Below, in pieces: positions 8,910 to 17,348 of a stretch of 64,000 nt of DNA (positions are counted from its first letter, which is position 1; every line of letters starts with the position of its first letter). The stretch comes from Aporhodopirellula aestuarii. Lineage in GTDB: Bacteria; Planctomycetota; Planctomycetia; Pirellulales; Pirellulaceae. Made by a program: the position numbers and the translations under genes. The stretch is taken from NCBI RefSeq assembly GCF_023701485.1, contig NZ_JAMQBK010000051.1, positions 1 through 64,000 of the forward strand. The letters run 5' to 3'. A model generated the notes under the pieces. That model did not search any database. It was given only the letters and a program-made list of their open reading frames with translations, and was not told the origin of the DNA.

Positions 8910-10508
8910 ATGCAACCAACAATCAAATCCCCATCGCTCCTTCTTACCCTTGGGCTAGCCGTCGGCGGGTGTGCCGGTGCCCGCCATTTCGCCCAAACGC
9001 CTGTCGCGGAAGTCACCACACAATCCAGCCTCGTAGCCTCGGCCGACGAGACACGCCCTAATATTGTTGAACCTGAAAACAATAACTCGCACGCCCTCGT
9101 TGCCTACCAAGACGACGAGGCAGTCGTTTCATCGAGCGATCGACTCGTTTCTCGAAACTCCGAGTCGACGCTCGTCGCGACCCCGTTTCCAGAAGCGGGT
9201 TCGCTAGCGATCCCCGCCAACACGATCGACTTGAATTTACCGTCGGCCCTCGCAATGGTGGGCGGCCAACATCCGGTCGTTGGCTTTGCGCAATGGCGCG
9301 TCCAAGAAGCCTACGCTCAATTGGCTCGCGCCGAAGCGTTGTGGCTCCCATCGATCCAAACCGGATTCAGCTTTCACCGTCACGACGGGAACTACCAAGC
9401 CAGCGATGGATCGATCGTTGACGTCAATCGCAATTCATTTCAGTACGGTCTCGGCGCCGGCGCAACGGGTGCGGGAACGACCAACACACGACCGGGCATC
9501 ATTGCCCAATTTCATCTTGCGGACGCGATCTTCCAACCCGAGATCGCCGAGAAGACGGCATGGGCACGTTCTCACGCGGCCAACTCGGTTCTCAACGAAC
9601 AACTGTTGCAGGCGGCATTGGCGTACACCGAATTGCTAAACGCCCACCAAGATGCTCGGATCCTTGAAGAGACTCGCGACCGCACCGCCGACTTGTCACG
9701 GATCACGGCCGATTTTGCCGAAGCCGGCGAGGGGCTGAAGTCGGACGCCGAGCGGATGCAGACCGAGCTGATCTTAATGGACAGTCGTTTGAATGCCGCT
9801 CAAGAGCGAATCGCGATCGCGTCTGCACGGCTCGCGCAAGCGATCAGCATCGATGCATCGAATCCGATTCATCCAATGGATGTCACGGTCATCCCCCTCG
9901 ACCTCGTCGGTATCAACGCGGACAAAGCATCGCTGATCGGCACCGGCCTTGCGGCACGCCCCGAATTGAAGGAGTCACAAGCTCTCGTCGCCGCCGCATG
10001 CGAAGCGTTCAAACGTGAGAAGTTCGCTCCGTTCGTTCCGAGCGTTCTACTCGGATACAGCACGGGAGGTTTTGGCGGCGGTCTCGGCAACGATCTCAGC
10101 GACGTCGAGGGCCGCTACGACTTCGATGCCATCATGTCATGGGAAGTACGCAACCTCGGATTTGGCGAACGCGCCGCACGTCGCGAAACCGCAGCAAGAG
10201 TCCAGCAGGCCAAGTACGAAAAACTGCGTGTCATGGACCAAGTCGCACGCGAAATCTCCGAAGCGTACAGCCAAGTGGAATTTCGTCGCCAGCAGATCTC
10301 GATCACCCAACAAGCGATCGAAACCGCCCAAAAGTCGTACGAGTCTAATCTCGACCGCATCCGAGACGGCGAAGGACTGCCGATCGAGGTTCTGCAAGCC
10401 GTCCAAGCGTTGCAGGCCGCTCGACAAGCGTACCTGCAATCCGTCGTCGAGCACAATCAAGCACAGTTCCGTCTGCAATGGGCACTCGGTTGGCCCGTGA
10501 GTGCTTAG
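8910..10508 (+). CDS. TolC-family outer-membrane efflux lipoprotein
   Basis: Outer-membrane channel of a tripartite efflux pump, about 533 residues. The ATG at 8910 is preferred because AAGGA lies 7 bases upstream and a lipoprotein signal follows (LAVGGC, Cys21). The upstream frame to 8751 gives a non-signal extension. The body has the two repeated OEP halves: long amphipathic helices at about 260-330 (EQLLQAALAYTELLNAHQD) and 440-520 (QVAREISEAYSQVEFRRQQ), with beta strands between. It is divergent from the adaptor and pump genes at 4015-8504, the natural partners. A low-complexity linker of about 90 residues between lipobox and first helix is longer than in E. coli TolC. Family call is firm; partnership is inferred from proximity. 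Confidence 0.92.
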   Translation: MQPTIKSPSLLLTLGLAVGGCAGARHFAQTPVAEVTTQSSLVASADETRPNIVEPENNNSHALVAYQDDEAVVSSSDRLVSRNSESTLVATPFPEAGSLAIPANTIDLNLPSALAMVGGQHPVVGFAQWRVQEAYAQLARAEALWLPSIQTGFSFHRHDGNYQASDGSIVDVNRNSFQYGLGAGATGAGTTNTRPGIIAQFHLADAIFQPEIAEKTAWARSHAANSVLNEQLLQAALAYTELLNAHQDARILEETRDRTADLSRITADFAEAGEGLKSDAERMQTELILMDSRLNAAQERIAIASARLAQAISIDASNPIHPMDVTVIPLDLVGINADKASLIGTGLAARPELKESQALVAAACEAFKREKFAPFVPSVLLGYSTGGFGGGLGNDLSDVEGRYDFDAIMSWEVRNLGFGERAARRETAARVQQAKYEKLRVMDQVAREISEAYSQVEFRRQQISITQQAIETAQKSYESNLDRIRDGEGLPIEVLQAVQALQAARQAYLQSVVEHNQAQFRLQWALGWPVSA

Positions 10509-10558
10509 ACAACCGCCCAGCTGCAGCCTTTGACGAAACGCCGCCTAGGGATCCTGAA

Positions 10559-11533
10559 TCACGAACCGGCTTGCACGACCGGTTGAGTGTGGCGGTCGCT
10601 GCACAACACCACGAGCAAATTCGACACCAGCGTTGCCCGTTGCTGATCGTTCAGTTCGACAATGTTGTCGCGTTTGAGATGTTCGAGTGCCATGTCGACC
10701 ATTCCCACCGCACCGTCAACGATCTTCGTTCGCGCCGCCACGACCGCCCCGGCTTGCTGTCGCTGCAGCATCGCGGACGCAATTTCAGCGGCATACGCGA
10801 GGTGACTGATCCGCGCTTCGATAACATGCACGCCCGCGGTCTGCAGACGTTCTTGGATGTCTTCGCGGAGCCGACTGCAGATTTCATCGGTACTGCCTCG
10901 CAACGACTCTTCATGGTCTTCGCTGTCGTACGGGTATCGCGTCGCAAGGTTCCGCAGCGCCGCTTCACTCTGGACTTCCACAAAGTGAACGTAGTCATCG
11001 ACTTCGAACAAAGCCTCTGCCGTATCGGTCACCCGCCACACCACGACGGCCGATATTTCGATCGGATTGCCGTCGCGGTCATTCACTTTGGAAGGGCGGC
11101 TGGCCGAGCGTGATTTCGCTTGCACGACCGTTCCCGCCGCATCTTTCTGCTCTGGCGTCGATGTCGAACCGGTTTCAAAGTTGCGGATACGCAGACTCAC
11201 CCGTTTCTTGGAATAGAACGGATTGACCCAAAAGAACCCCGACTGTTTCACCGTACCGCGATACTCACCAAACAGGATCAGCACCCGCGAATCGTTCGGC
11301 GTGATCGCCATCAATCCACACAAACCGATCACCGCAATCGGCAGCAACATGATCCCCAACACGGCCGCAAAGCCCGAGCCAGAAACAATTCCTCCGATCA
11401 TCATCAAGACACCCAGCACGAGCAAACCCAAGCAGCTCGCAAGAGCCATCCATCCGGTCGCGGGGACGACAAGTCTTTCGGGATGGACGACGGGAGGTTG
11501 TTCACCGACAGACGGTTGAGCGTAATTGGACAT
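10559..11533 (-). CDS. SPFH/band 7 domain membrane protein (stomatin-like)
   Basis: A stomatin/prohibitin/flotillin/HflK-type protein of about 324 residues, expected to form membrane-anchored oligomers that organise lipid domains or proteases. Two hydrophobic segments at about residues 25-75 (LGLLVLGVLMMIGGIVSG and a following one) anchor it. The SPFH domain runs from about 80 (VNPFYSKKRVSLRIRNF) to 250. A coiled segment with the typical REDIQERLQTAGV...EIASAMLQRQQA pattern follows. I placed the start at the ATG at 11533 (MSNYAQP); a longer frame to 11599 lacks family-like sequence. It is convergent with the TolC-like gene. No NfeD or protease partner is next to it. The role is not resolvable beyond family. 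Confidence 0.88.
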   Translation of the reverse strand: MSNYAQPSVGEQPPVVHPERLVVPATGWMALASCLGLLVLGVLMMIGGIVSGSGFAAVLGIMLLPIAVIGLCGLMAITPNDSRVLILFGEYRGTVKQSGFFWVNPFYSKKRVSLRIRNFETGSTSTPEQKDAAGTVVQAKSRSASRPSKVNDRDGNPIEISAVVVWRVTDTAEALFEVDDYVHFVEVQSEAALRNLATRYPYDSEDHEESLRGSTDEICSRLREDIQERLQTAGVHVIEARISHLAYAAEIASAMLQRQQAGAVVAARTKIVDGAVGMVDMALEHLKRDNIVELNDQQRATLVSNLLVVLCSDRHTQPVVQAGS

Positions 11534-11688
11534 CGAACGTGACCTGAGAAGGGGCATGGAACGTGGGTCCGCAAAACCGATCACGAACACCACTCTCAAT
11601 CAGGCCAATTTGATCGGATCACCGGGCGCAAAAACACCGCGAAAGCGTCTTTTTTCGTTGCAAACCAATCAATTTCCCGACCGACGCC

Positions 11689-13329
11689 CTACTTCGCCAG
11701 GACGGGCAATTGCATGGACACGCCCACGGGCTTCGCAGCCGGATTGGTCCGCATCGACTTTCCAATCGTGGAAACAAACGTGTCTGGATGCTCGATGATG
11801 TCCGCAGTCATCTTGTGATGGTGATAATGCATCGCACACTTGATCACATAGTAAAAATAGATCGCCGGATCGCTCAGCCGTCGACGAACCACGTTCAGAA
11901 TCCTCCGCCGATAGATCTTACGCAGATCTCGATCGGGCGTGTGTCGCATCAACCGCCAAAACAGCACCGCGAATCCTGCGAAATAAAATGTGGCTTGGCG
12001 AAAGCGAAGCAACGGTCGTTTTCGAAAGTGCTCGGTATCGAACACACGGGTTCGGAAACCGCCTTCGATGAATAACCGATCGAGTCGATCGAAATAGACA
12101 TCCGGTTGATAAGCATGCTGCATCGTTTCGATGTAACCGTCACGCAGTTCGGCACGCGACATTTGCTTTGGAATCACGTTGGTCCCGAACGCCTGATCGT
12201 CATCGAGATCGAGTCTCCCTTCTGCTTGCAACCGTGCGTGAAGAGGTGTCTTGGGTATCGCGTGCAACAAACCGATCATCGCATGAGCGATGCGTGACTC
12301 TTTGAGGAACGTCTTTTGGATCTCAAAGATCTCGGTCGTGTCATTATCAAATCCGACGATCAACCCGCACCAGACTTCGATCCCAAAGTCCTGGATCTGG
12401 TGAATTTTCTCCAGCATCGTGCCGCCTTTTTCGCGCACGTTCTGAAACTTCTTGGTCTCTTTCAACGACTCTTCGTTGGGCGTTTCGATACCGATAAAGA
12501 CGGACTGAATATTGCATCGTGCCATCAACTCCATCAACTCTTCGTCCTCGCACAAATCGAGCGACGCCTCGGTGCTGAAGGCGAGCGGATAGCCATTGTC
12601 CTCCTGCCACTTCGCCACCTCTTGCAAGACCGGTTTGATGCCGCGTTTGTTTCCGATCAGGTTGTCATCGACAATGAACGCAATCCTCAGCCCCTCACGG
12701 CGAAGACATTCCAACTCGTCGATAATCTGCGACGGTTGCTTGATTCGAGGTTTACGACCGAACGTCACGATGATGTCACAGAACTCACACTGAAACGGAC
12801 AGCCGCGTGAAAACTGCAGGCTTCCGAACATGTAGTGATTGTTTTTGAGCAGGTCGTGACGGGGCGTCGGCACCGTCGACATGTCCGTTCGCTCGGCCTG
12901 TTCGTATCGATATTGGTGGGTACCGGCCTGCCATTCGGCCAAAAACTGCGGCCAAGTTGTTTCAGCCTCCCCGATAAAGATCACGTCCGCGAGGTCCTCA
13001 AAATATTCCTCTTCGACCGTGACCCAGGGACCTCCCAACGCGACGAAAATATCACGTGCCTTCAATTCCTGCAGGATCTCCGCCATCCGGAACCGCTGCA
13101 CACTCATCCCCGTAACACCGACGAGATCAAAGTCAGCGAGTGCGTCGAAGTCGATCGGCTCGACATTCTCATCGATCAACGTCACGTCGTACTCGGGCGG
13201 AGTGAGAGCCGCCAGCAAAGGCAAACTCGCCACAGGCATGTTGGCCCGTCGCCCCAACATCGGCTGAGCATGTTCCAACCCCCAATACGAGACTTCGAAC
13301 GCGGGGTTAATAATCGCGATCTTGACCAT
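11689..13329 (-). CDS. B12-binding radical SAM protein (DUF4070-type C-terminus)
   Basis: A cobalamin-binding radical SAM enzyme of about 546 residues. Residues 1-135 look like a B12-binding Rossmann domain. The radical SAM core starts at CPFQCEFC, with the 4Fe-4S ligands Cys177, Cys181 and Cys184 in the CxxxCxxC pattern. A helical C-terminal region from about 380 (DVYFDRLDRLF...) resembles the DUF4070 extension found with hopanoid C2-methylase-like (HpnP-type) proteins. Methylation of an unreactive carbon is plausible but the substrate is not shown. Start: ATG at 13329 (MVKIAIINP); an upstream in-frame ATG at 13365 gives an unlikely hydrophobic leader. No hopanoid gene is adjacent, although a squalene-oxidase-repeat protein lies near the far end of the window. 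Confidence 0.87.
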   Translation of the reverse strand: MVKIAIINPAFEVSYWGLEHAQPMLGRRANMPVASLPLLAALTPPEYDVTLIDENVEPIDFDALADFDLVGVTGMSVQRFRMAEILQELKARDIFVALGGPWVTVEEEYFEDLADVIFIGEAETTWPQFLAEWQAGTHQYRYEQAERTDMSTVPTPRHDLLKNNHYMFGSLQFSRGCPFQCEFCDIIVTFGRKPRIKQPSQIIDELECLRREGLRIAFIVDDNLIGNKRGIKPVLQEVAKWQEDNGYPLAFSTEASLDLCEDEELMELMARCNIQSVFIGIETPNEESLKETKKFQNVREKGGTMLEKIHQIQDFGIEVWCGLIVGFDNDTTEIFEIQKTFLKESRIAHAMIGLLHAIPKTPLHARLQAEGRLDLDDDQAFGTNVIPKQMSRAELRDGYIETMQHAYQPDVYFDRLDRLFIEGGFRTRVFDTEHFRKRPLLRFRQATFYFAGFAVLFWRLMRHTPDRDLRKIYRRRILNVVRRRLSDPAIYFYYVIKCAMHYHHHKMTADIIEHPDTFVSTIGKSMRTNPAAKPVGVSMQLPVLAK

Positions 13330-13913
13330 GATCGACCACCCGAAAAGGAGGAGACTCAGCACCAACGAGTAACACCACCCTCATTTGTACCAGGAATCCC
13401 ACCCTAGCGTCGCAATTTTCAAAAACGCTTGCCCAACTCAAACGACGTTGCAACGGGCACTCAACGTGACTCACACACGTCTGCACGACGATTAACGCGA
13501 GGTTTCTGATTTCACCGGATGACTCGATTCCGCATGCATCCTAGAGCGGTATCAAAAATGACGAGAGCGCTACCTTGATCTTGCTGGTTCGCTTGTAGAA
13601 GGCGAACCCCGCAAACACCAAGTCGCGAACCGATGACAGGTGCCGTTGCCGGTGGTTCGTTGGTGCGCACACCCTGTTTGGTATCGTCGCGTGGGACATT
13701 GATTGAATTACTAGGGGATTTCAAATGTCGCGGAATAGCGCGAGCCGTCTGGTGACTCGGGACCGGACGGCTCGCGCCGTTCCGCTAAAAAGAGCACTAA
13801 AACAATCAATGTCCCTTGCGAATCGCTTCGCTTTGTTTCCTCACGCCACGGACTCGCGTCGGTGGCTGTTACGTGTGGTGGCGATCGACGCCTGATGATC
13901 AAGCGAGCGACGC
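13330..13913. other. intergenic region carrying palindromic element copy A
   Basis: 584 bases without a convincing gene between the radical SAM start and the sulfatase stop. It contains the full 123-base palindromic repeat described separately at 13693-13815. Short open frames here overlap the repeat and have no protein-like character. Confidence 0.6.
13693..13815. repeat. 123-bp palindromic MITE-like element, copy A
   Basis: Bounded by perfect 13-base terminal inverted repeats (GGGACATTGATTG and CAATCAATGTCCC), with a central hairpin whose loop is about 8 bases. The copy at 42773-42895 has exactly the same length and is highly similar throughout. In this copy the central stem has two mismatches and two T-G wobbles. 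No target-site duplication is evident. It begins about 100 bases past the stop of the sulfatase gene at 13914-15386 when read on the minus strand. Confidence 0.85.
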
Positions 13914-15386
13914 TCAGTAACGGTAGTCCGCTCCGTCTCGGCTTCTTTGGCAACTGGCTTCGATTTCAGCTAGTTTTTTACTTAGCACTGACAATCGTTC
14001 CGGTGCGGAGGCGGAGAGATCGTTCTCTTCGTAAGGGTCTTTGCTCAGATCGTAAAGACGGATTTTGCCGTCCTTCTTGGCTTCTTGAAGCAATTTCCAG
14101 TCACCCGAAATGATCGCCTTGCCGTCGATACCTTGGACGAGTCGCCGATAACCGAAGAACAAATCTCGCTCCAGATCGTCGACTTGGCCGGTCAAAAGTG
14201 GCATCAAATCCACGCCATCGATCGGCAGCGATTTTTTAATTGCTGACTTGCCGAGACAGATGCCCGCGATCGTGGGTAGGTAGTCAACCGTCGAGCATCT
14301 CGCGTCAGTGGCGGTTCCCGCAGGAATCACACCCGGCCACTCAGCACACGCGGGAACCAACAGTCCACCGTCGTACATCGTGTGTTTGTGCCCATGAAAA
14401 CCGCCCGCGGACGCGATGCCTTTCTTGGCCAGCCCATCAGACGGGCCGTTGTCACTGCAGAAGAACACCACTGTGCGTTTTTCGATTCCCAACTCCCGCA
14501 GCTTCGCCCGCAAACGACCGATCTGCTCGTCCATTGCCGTGATGCAGCCATAGTAGTTCTGTCTTGCGCTGCCCGATTTGGCGTACAGTTTTTTGTACTC
14601 TTCACCCGCCACGACCGGCTCGTGAGGCGTGTGAAACCAAACGGTCGCAAAGAAAGGCTGCTCTTTGTTTGCTTCGACGAACGGGATCACGCGATCCATG
14701 ATCACTCGGCTATCGTCACCGTCCATATTTTCCGTCACCTCGACGCCGTTCTGAACATACGGTGCCCCACCTTTCCAGGGTTTGCCTTCGTCGCCGCCCC
14801 AACTATCCCATCCGGCGGGAGTGACCGTGGGATTCCAAGTCGGCACCGCACTCGTGGTCGCGAAGTACTCGTCAAAACCATGATGCGATGGCGGTGAATA
14901 AAACCCACGTGGGCTGACTTCATCCGGCTTGACCCAGCCGATATGCCACTTGCCAAAGAAAGCAGTCCGGTAGTCTTTCTTCTTAAGCATCTCGGGAATC
15001 GTCGTCTCGCCCACGCGCATCCCAGCGGTATGTGCCGCCAGAATCCCATATCGAAACGGATACCTCCCTGTCAAACAGCTGCCACGGGTGGGTGAGCACA
15101 GCGGAGCAGCGGCATAGAACCGTCCAAACCGCACACCGGAAGCCGCCATGTCGTCAAGGTTCGGTGTCTGCACGACGTCATTACCGTTGAAACCGACGTC
15201 GCCCCAGCCCTGGTCATCGCTCATCAGCATGATCACGTTGGGCACATCGGACGCAGCTTCAGCAGGAGCGGTCTCGGCTGCCGCCGCATGCCCCGCGGTG
15301 AGCGATCCCCAACCGCAAAGCACGAGCACGAGCACGAGTACATATACATACAAATATCGAGCGTTTGTCATCATTGTGAGTGTCAT
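13914..15386 (-). CDS. sulfatase (arylsulfatase family, formylglycine type)
   Basis: Secreted sulfate-ester hydrolase of 490 residues. The formylglycine site is CSPTR with Cys97. The metal-binding start (NVIMLMSDDQGWGDVGFNG) is at about 50-68, with downstream signatures GKWHIG and SDNGPSDG. The N-terminus is an exported leader whose hydrophobic core is encoded by a hexanucleotide repeat (YLYVYVLVLVLVLCG). The substrate is probably a sulfated polysaccharide or aryl sulfate, not readable from sequence. Its start overlaps the stop of the upstream sulfatase gene by four bases (ATGA), so the two are co-translated. A formylglycine-generating enzyme, needed for activity, is not in the window. In-frame ATGs at codons 5 and 6 are alternative starts. 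Confidence 0.95.
   Translation of the reverse strand: MTLTMMTNARYLYVYVLVLVLVLCGWGSLTAGHAAAAETAPAEAASDVPNVIMLMSDDQGWGDVGFNGNDVVQTPNLDDMAASGVRFGRFYAAAPLCSPTRGSCLTGRYPFRYGILAAHTAGMRVGETTIPEMLKKKDYRTAFFGKWHIGWVKPDEVSPRGFYSPPSHHGFDEYFATTSAVPTWNPTVTPAGWDSWGGDEGKPWKGGAPYVQNGVEVTENMDGDDSRVIMDRVIPFVEANKEQPFFATVWFHTPHEPVVAGEEYKKLYAKSGSARQNYYGCITAMDEQIGRLRAKLRELGIEKRTVVFFCSDNGPSDGLAKKGIASAGGFHGHKHTMYDGGLLVPACAEWPGVIPAGTATDARCSTVDYLPTIAGICLGKSAIKKSLPIDGVDLMPLLTGQVDDLERDLFFGYRRLVQGIDGKAIISGDWKLLQEAKKDGKIRLYDLSKDPYEENDLSASAPERLSVLSKKLAEIEASCQRSRDGADYRY
15319..15341. repeat. hexanucleotide repeat inside a sulfatase signal peptide
   Basis: Three perfect AGCACG units (15319-15336) and a partial fourth lie within coding sequence, followed by a TA-rich alternating stretch. 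On the coding strand they specify alternating Leu-Val, the hydrophobic core of the leader of the sulfatase at 13914-15386. Because the unit is six bases, gain or loss keeps frame and changes only hydrophobic length. Confidence 0.8.
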
Positions 15387-16915
15387 TTAACTATTTCGCC
15401 TTCGGTCAGGATGTCGATCCAGCGAGCGTGCTGTTCTTTGATCGGTTGTAATTCGGGACGATCCGCGAGGTTGGTCCACTCGTGGGGATCTTTTTCGTGG
15501 TCATAGAGTTCTTCGGAGCCGTCTCGATAACGAATGTATCGCCACCGCTCCGATCGCACCGTGTGATTTCCAGCTTTCGTGGACGTGAGCGCGGGACGCG
15601 TCCACTCGGCCTGCGGATCAATCAGCAACTCGTGAAAGCTCTCACCTTGAAGTTGGGCTGGTGGTTCGATGTCGCACAATTCTGCAAGCGTTGGAAAGAT
15701 ATCGATCAGTCCCACGGTCCGATCGCAAAAGCTGCCGTCATCGGTCAGACCAGGAACATGGACAGCCAATAAACTGCGTGTCGATTCTTCCCACGGCATC
15801 CATTTTCGCCAGTGGTGTTTCTCGCCGAGGTGCCATCCATGGTCAGACAACAGAACCACGATCGTGTTGTCAGCATAGCGGCTATTCTGAAGATGCGTGA
15901 GAACTTGACCGATACAATCATCCGTCAAGGCCACGCAGGCGTGATAAGCGTGAACCAACTCGCGGCGATACGTTGGGCTATACAAATCCACCGCGTCGTC
16001 AGCGATCAATTCGCTGCGATCGAGCACCCAACGTTTGCCGATCTCGGGAACGTCGTCCAAGTCGTTCTCTAAAACAACCGGCATTGTGAGTTTTTCGCGA
16101 TCGAACAAATCAAAGTATCGCTTCGGCGCCGTCATCGGCGTGTGGGGTTTGTAGAAACCTAACGCGAGGAAAAACGGTTTTTCGTGTTCTTGATCGAGCT
16201 GCTCCTTTCCCCAGGTCGCGATTTGCTCATCCGGCATCTCACCCGGTGCGATATCGAGTGCCGCCCAGGCCAACGAATCTTGGACACGGTCGCCAAAGCG
16301 TTTGGTGAACTGTCGACCTTCGGGAGGTTCGGGTCCCCAACGCAGCGTCTTCGGACCAACCTCGTCCCAATACACTTTCTTGCCATGATCGTTGTGATAA
16401 ATCTTTCCCATACACAACGTCTTGTAGCCGTTCTCACGGAACCAAGCCGGCATCTGCTCTGCCGAGCGATACGCTGGGCGGGCGTCTTTCGTGCTGTTGC
16501 CATAGATGCCGGTGGTAGATGCGTACATCCCCGTCATCACCGAGGATCGCGACGCGTTGCACAAGGCGACTTGGCAATGTGAGTTTCGAAACAGAACGCT
16601 TTGTTGTGCAAACCGATCGATGTTCGGAGTCTTCGCATCCGGGTTTCCACCCAAGCAACCGACCCAGTCATTGAGATCATCGACAACCAAGAACAAAATG
16701 TTCGGAGGTGTTTGGGTTCGGTCCTGCGTTGGTGTTTCGGCATGCACGAGACCACAGCGAAACGCAACGTTCAGACCTACCAAGATCAAAACGATCGGCA
16801 TCCACCCAGATCGATTTGTTTTCGCAATGCAAACGCCATCGAACCGCGACGCGGTCACATCATTTTGCAACCAGTCAGCAGAACGTCCATTCTCGAACAC
16901 AGAAATCAGCGTCAT
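15383..16915 (-). CDS. sulfatase, iduronate-2-sulfatase-like, with CxAxR active site
   Basis: Sulfatase of up to 510 residues. The domain opens with PNILFLVVDDLNDWVGCLGG, the pattern of iduronate-2-sulfatase-like enzymes, and has GKIYHND and LLSDHGWHLGEKHHW further on. The formylglycine motif is CNASR with Cys119, the less common CxAxR form rather than CxPxR. Both forms are accepted substrates of formylglycine-generating enzyme in known systems. The start is uncertain: ATG at 16915 puts about 38 residues before the hydrophobic leader, while ATG at 16801 starts directly in it but lacks a positive N-region. It overlaps the next sulfatase by ATGA. Export is inferred from the leader. Confidence 0.93.
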   Translation of the reverse strand: MTLISVFENGRSADWLQNDVTASRFDGVCIAKTNRSGWMPIVLILVGLNVAFRCGLVHAETPTQDRTQTPPNILFLVVDDLNDWVGCLGGNPDAKTPNIDRFAQQSVLFRNSHCQVALCNASRSSVMTGMYASTTGIYGNSTKDARPAYRSAEQMPAWFRENGYKTLCMGKIYHNDHGKKVYWDEVGPKTLRWGPEPPEGRQFTKRFGDRVQDSLAWAALDIAPGEMPDEQIATWGKEQLDQEHEKPFFLALGFYKPHTPMTAPKRYFDLFDREKLTMPVVLENDLDDVPEIGKRWVLDRSELIADDAVDLYSPTYRRELVHAYHACVALTDDCIGQVLTHLQNSRYADNTIVVLLSDHGWHLGEKHHWRKWMPWEESTRSLLAVHVPGLTDDGSFCDRTVGLIDIFPTLAELCDIEPPAQLQGESFHELLIDPQAEWTRPALTSTKAGNHTVRSERWRYIRYRDGSEELYDHEKDPHEWTNLADRPELQPIKEQHARWIDILTEGEIVK

Positions 16916-17112
16916 CGTTGGATAGACTCAAGGTGCAGAAACGAATGAAAACAACGCTACGTCAAACCGCATCGAGCAGGAAATCTCGAATGCCATCACC
17001 TCGAAGAAAGATCTCACGGACGGCCGCAACGATGCTACGGCTGTCCGTGGTTCCGATATCGATGGAAGATCAAAAGCAGTGGTGACTTCAAGTCAGTCCC
17101 ACAACCTTCCAA

Positions 17113-17295
17113 CTACTTAGTCTCTTTTTCTTCTTTATCTGATTTTGCCTGCGACTCCGCAACCATTCTGCGGTACTCGAGCAACGCTTCTTCATCGGCG
17201 TTCTCGGTGACGTCGACGGGTTGCGAATCGGAACATCCCGTGATGGGAACCAGAGACGCAAAGGAAAGGACCAGCAAAAAGCAAATGGGTTTCAT
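17113..17295 (-). CDS. small lipoprotein
   Basis: A 60-residue protein with a lipoprotein signal (LVPITGC, Cys21) and a short, very acidic/basic tail (EEALLEYRRMV...KSDKEEKETK) likely to be helical. It starts 53 bases after the stop of the DUF1559 gene on the same strand, and such small lipoproteins are often found directly behind DUF1559 genes in planctomycetes. It is therefore probably in one transcription unit with that gene. No function is known. Confidence 0.8.
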   Translation of the reverse strand: MKPICFLLVLSFASLVPITGCSDSQPVDVTENADEEALLEYRRMVAESQAKSDKEEKETK

Positions 17296-17348
17296 GAAAA
17301 CTTCCGTAGAAAAACAATTGAGTAAAACTTGAGATCATTGGAGGCGGA

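Noticed and set aside
13693-13815. Possible CRISPR repeat
   Set aside because: The three copies are tens of kilobases apart, with no spacers and no cas genes; the structure is that of a MITE-like palindrome.
13711-13953. 80-codon frame near the sulfatase stop
   Set aside because: Most of it lies within the palindromic element and overlaps the sulfatase stop; the sequence has no coding character.
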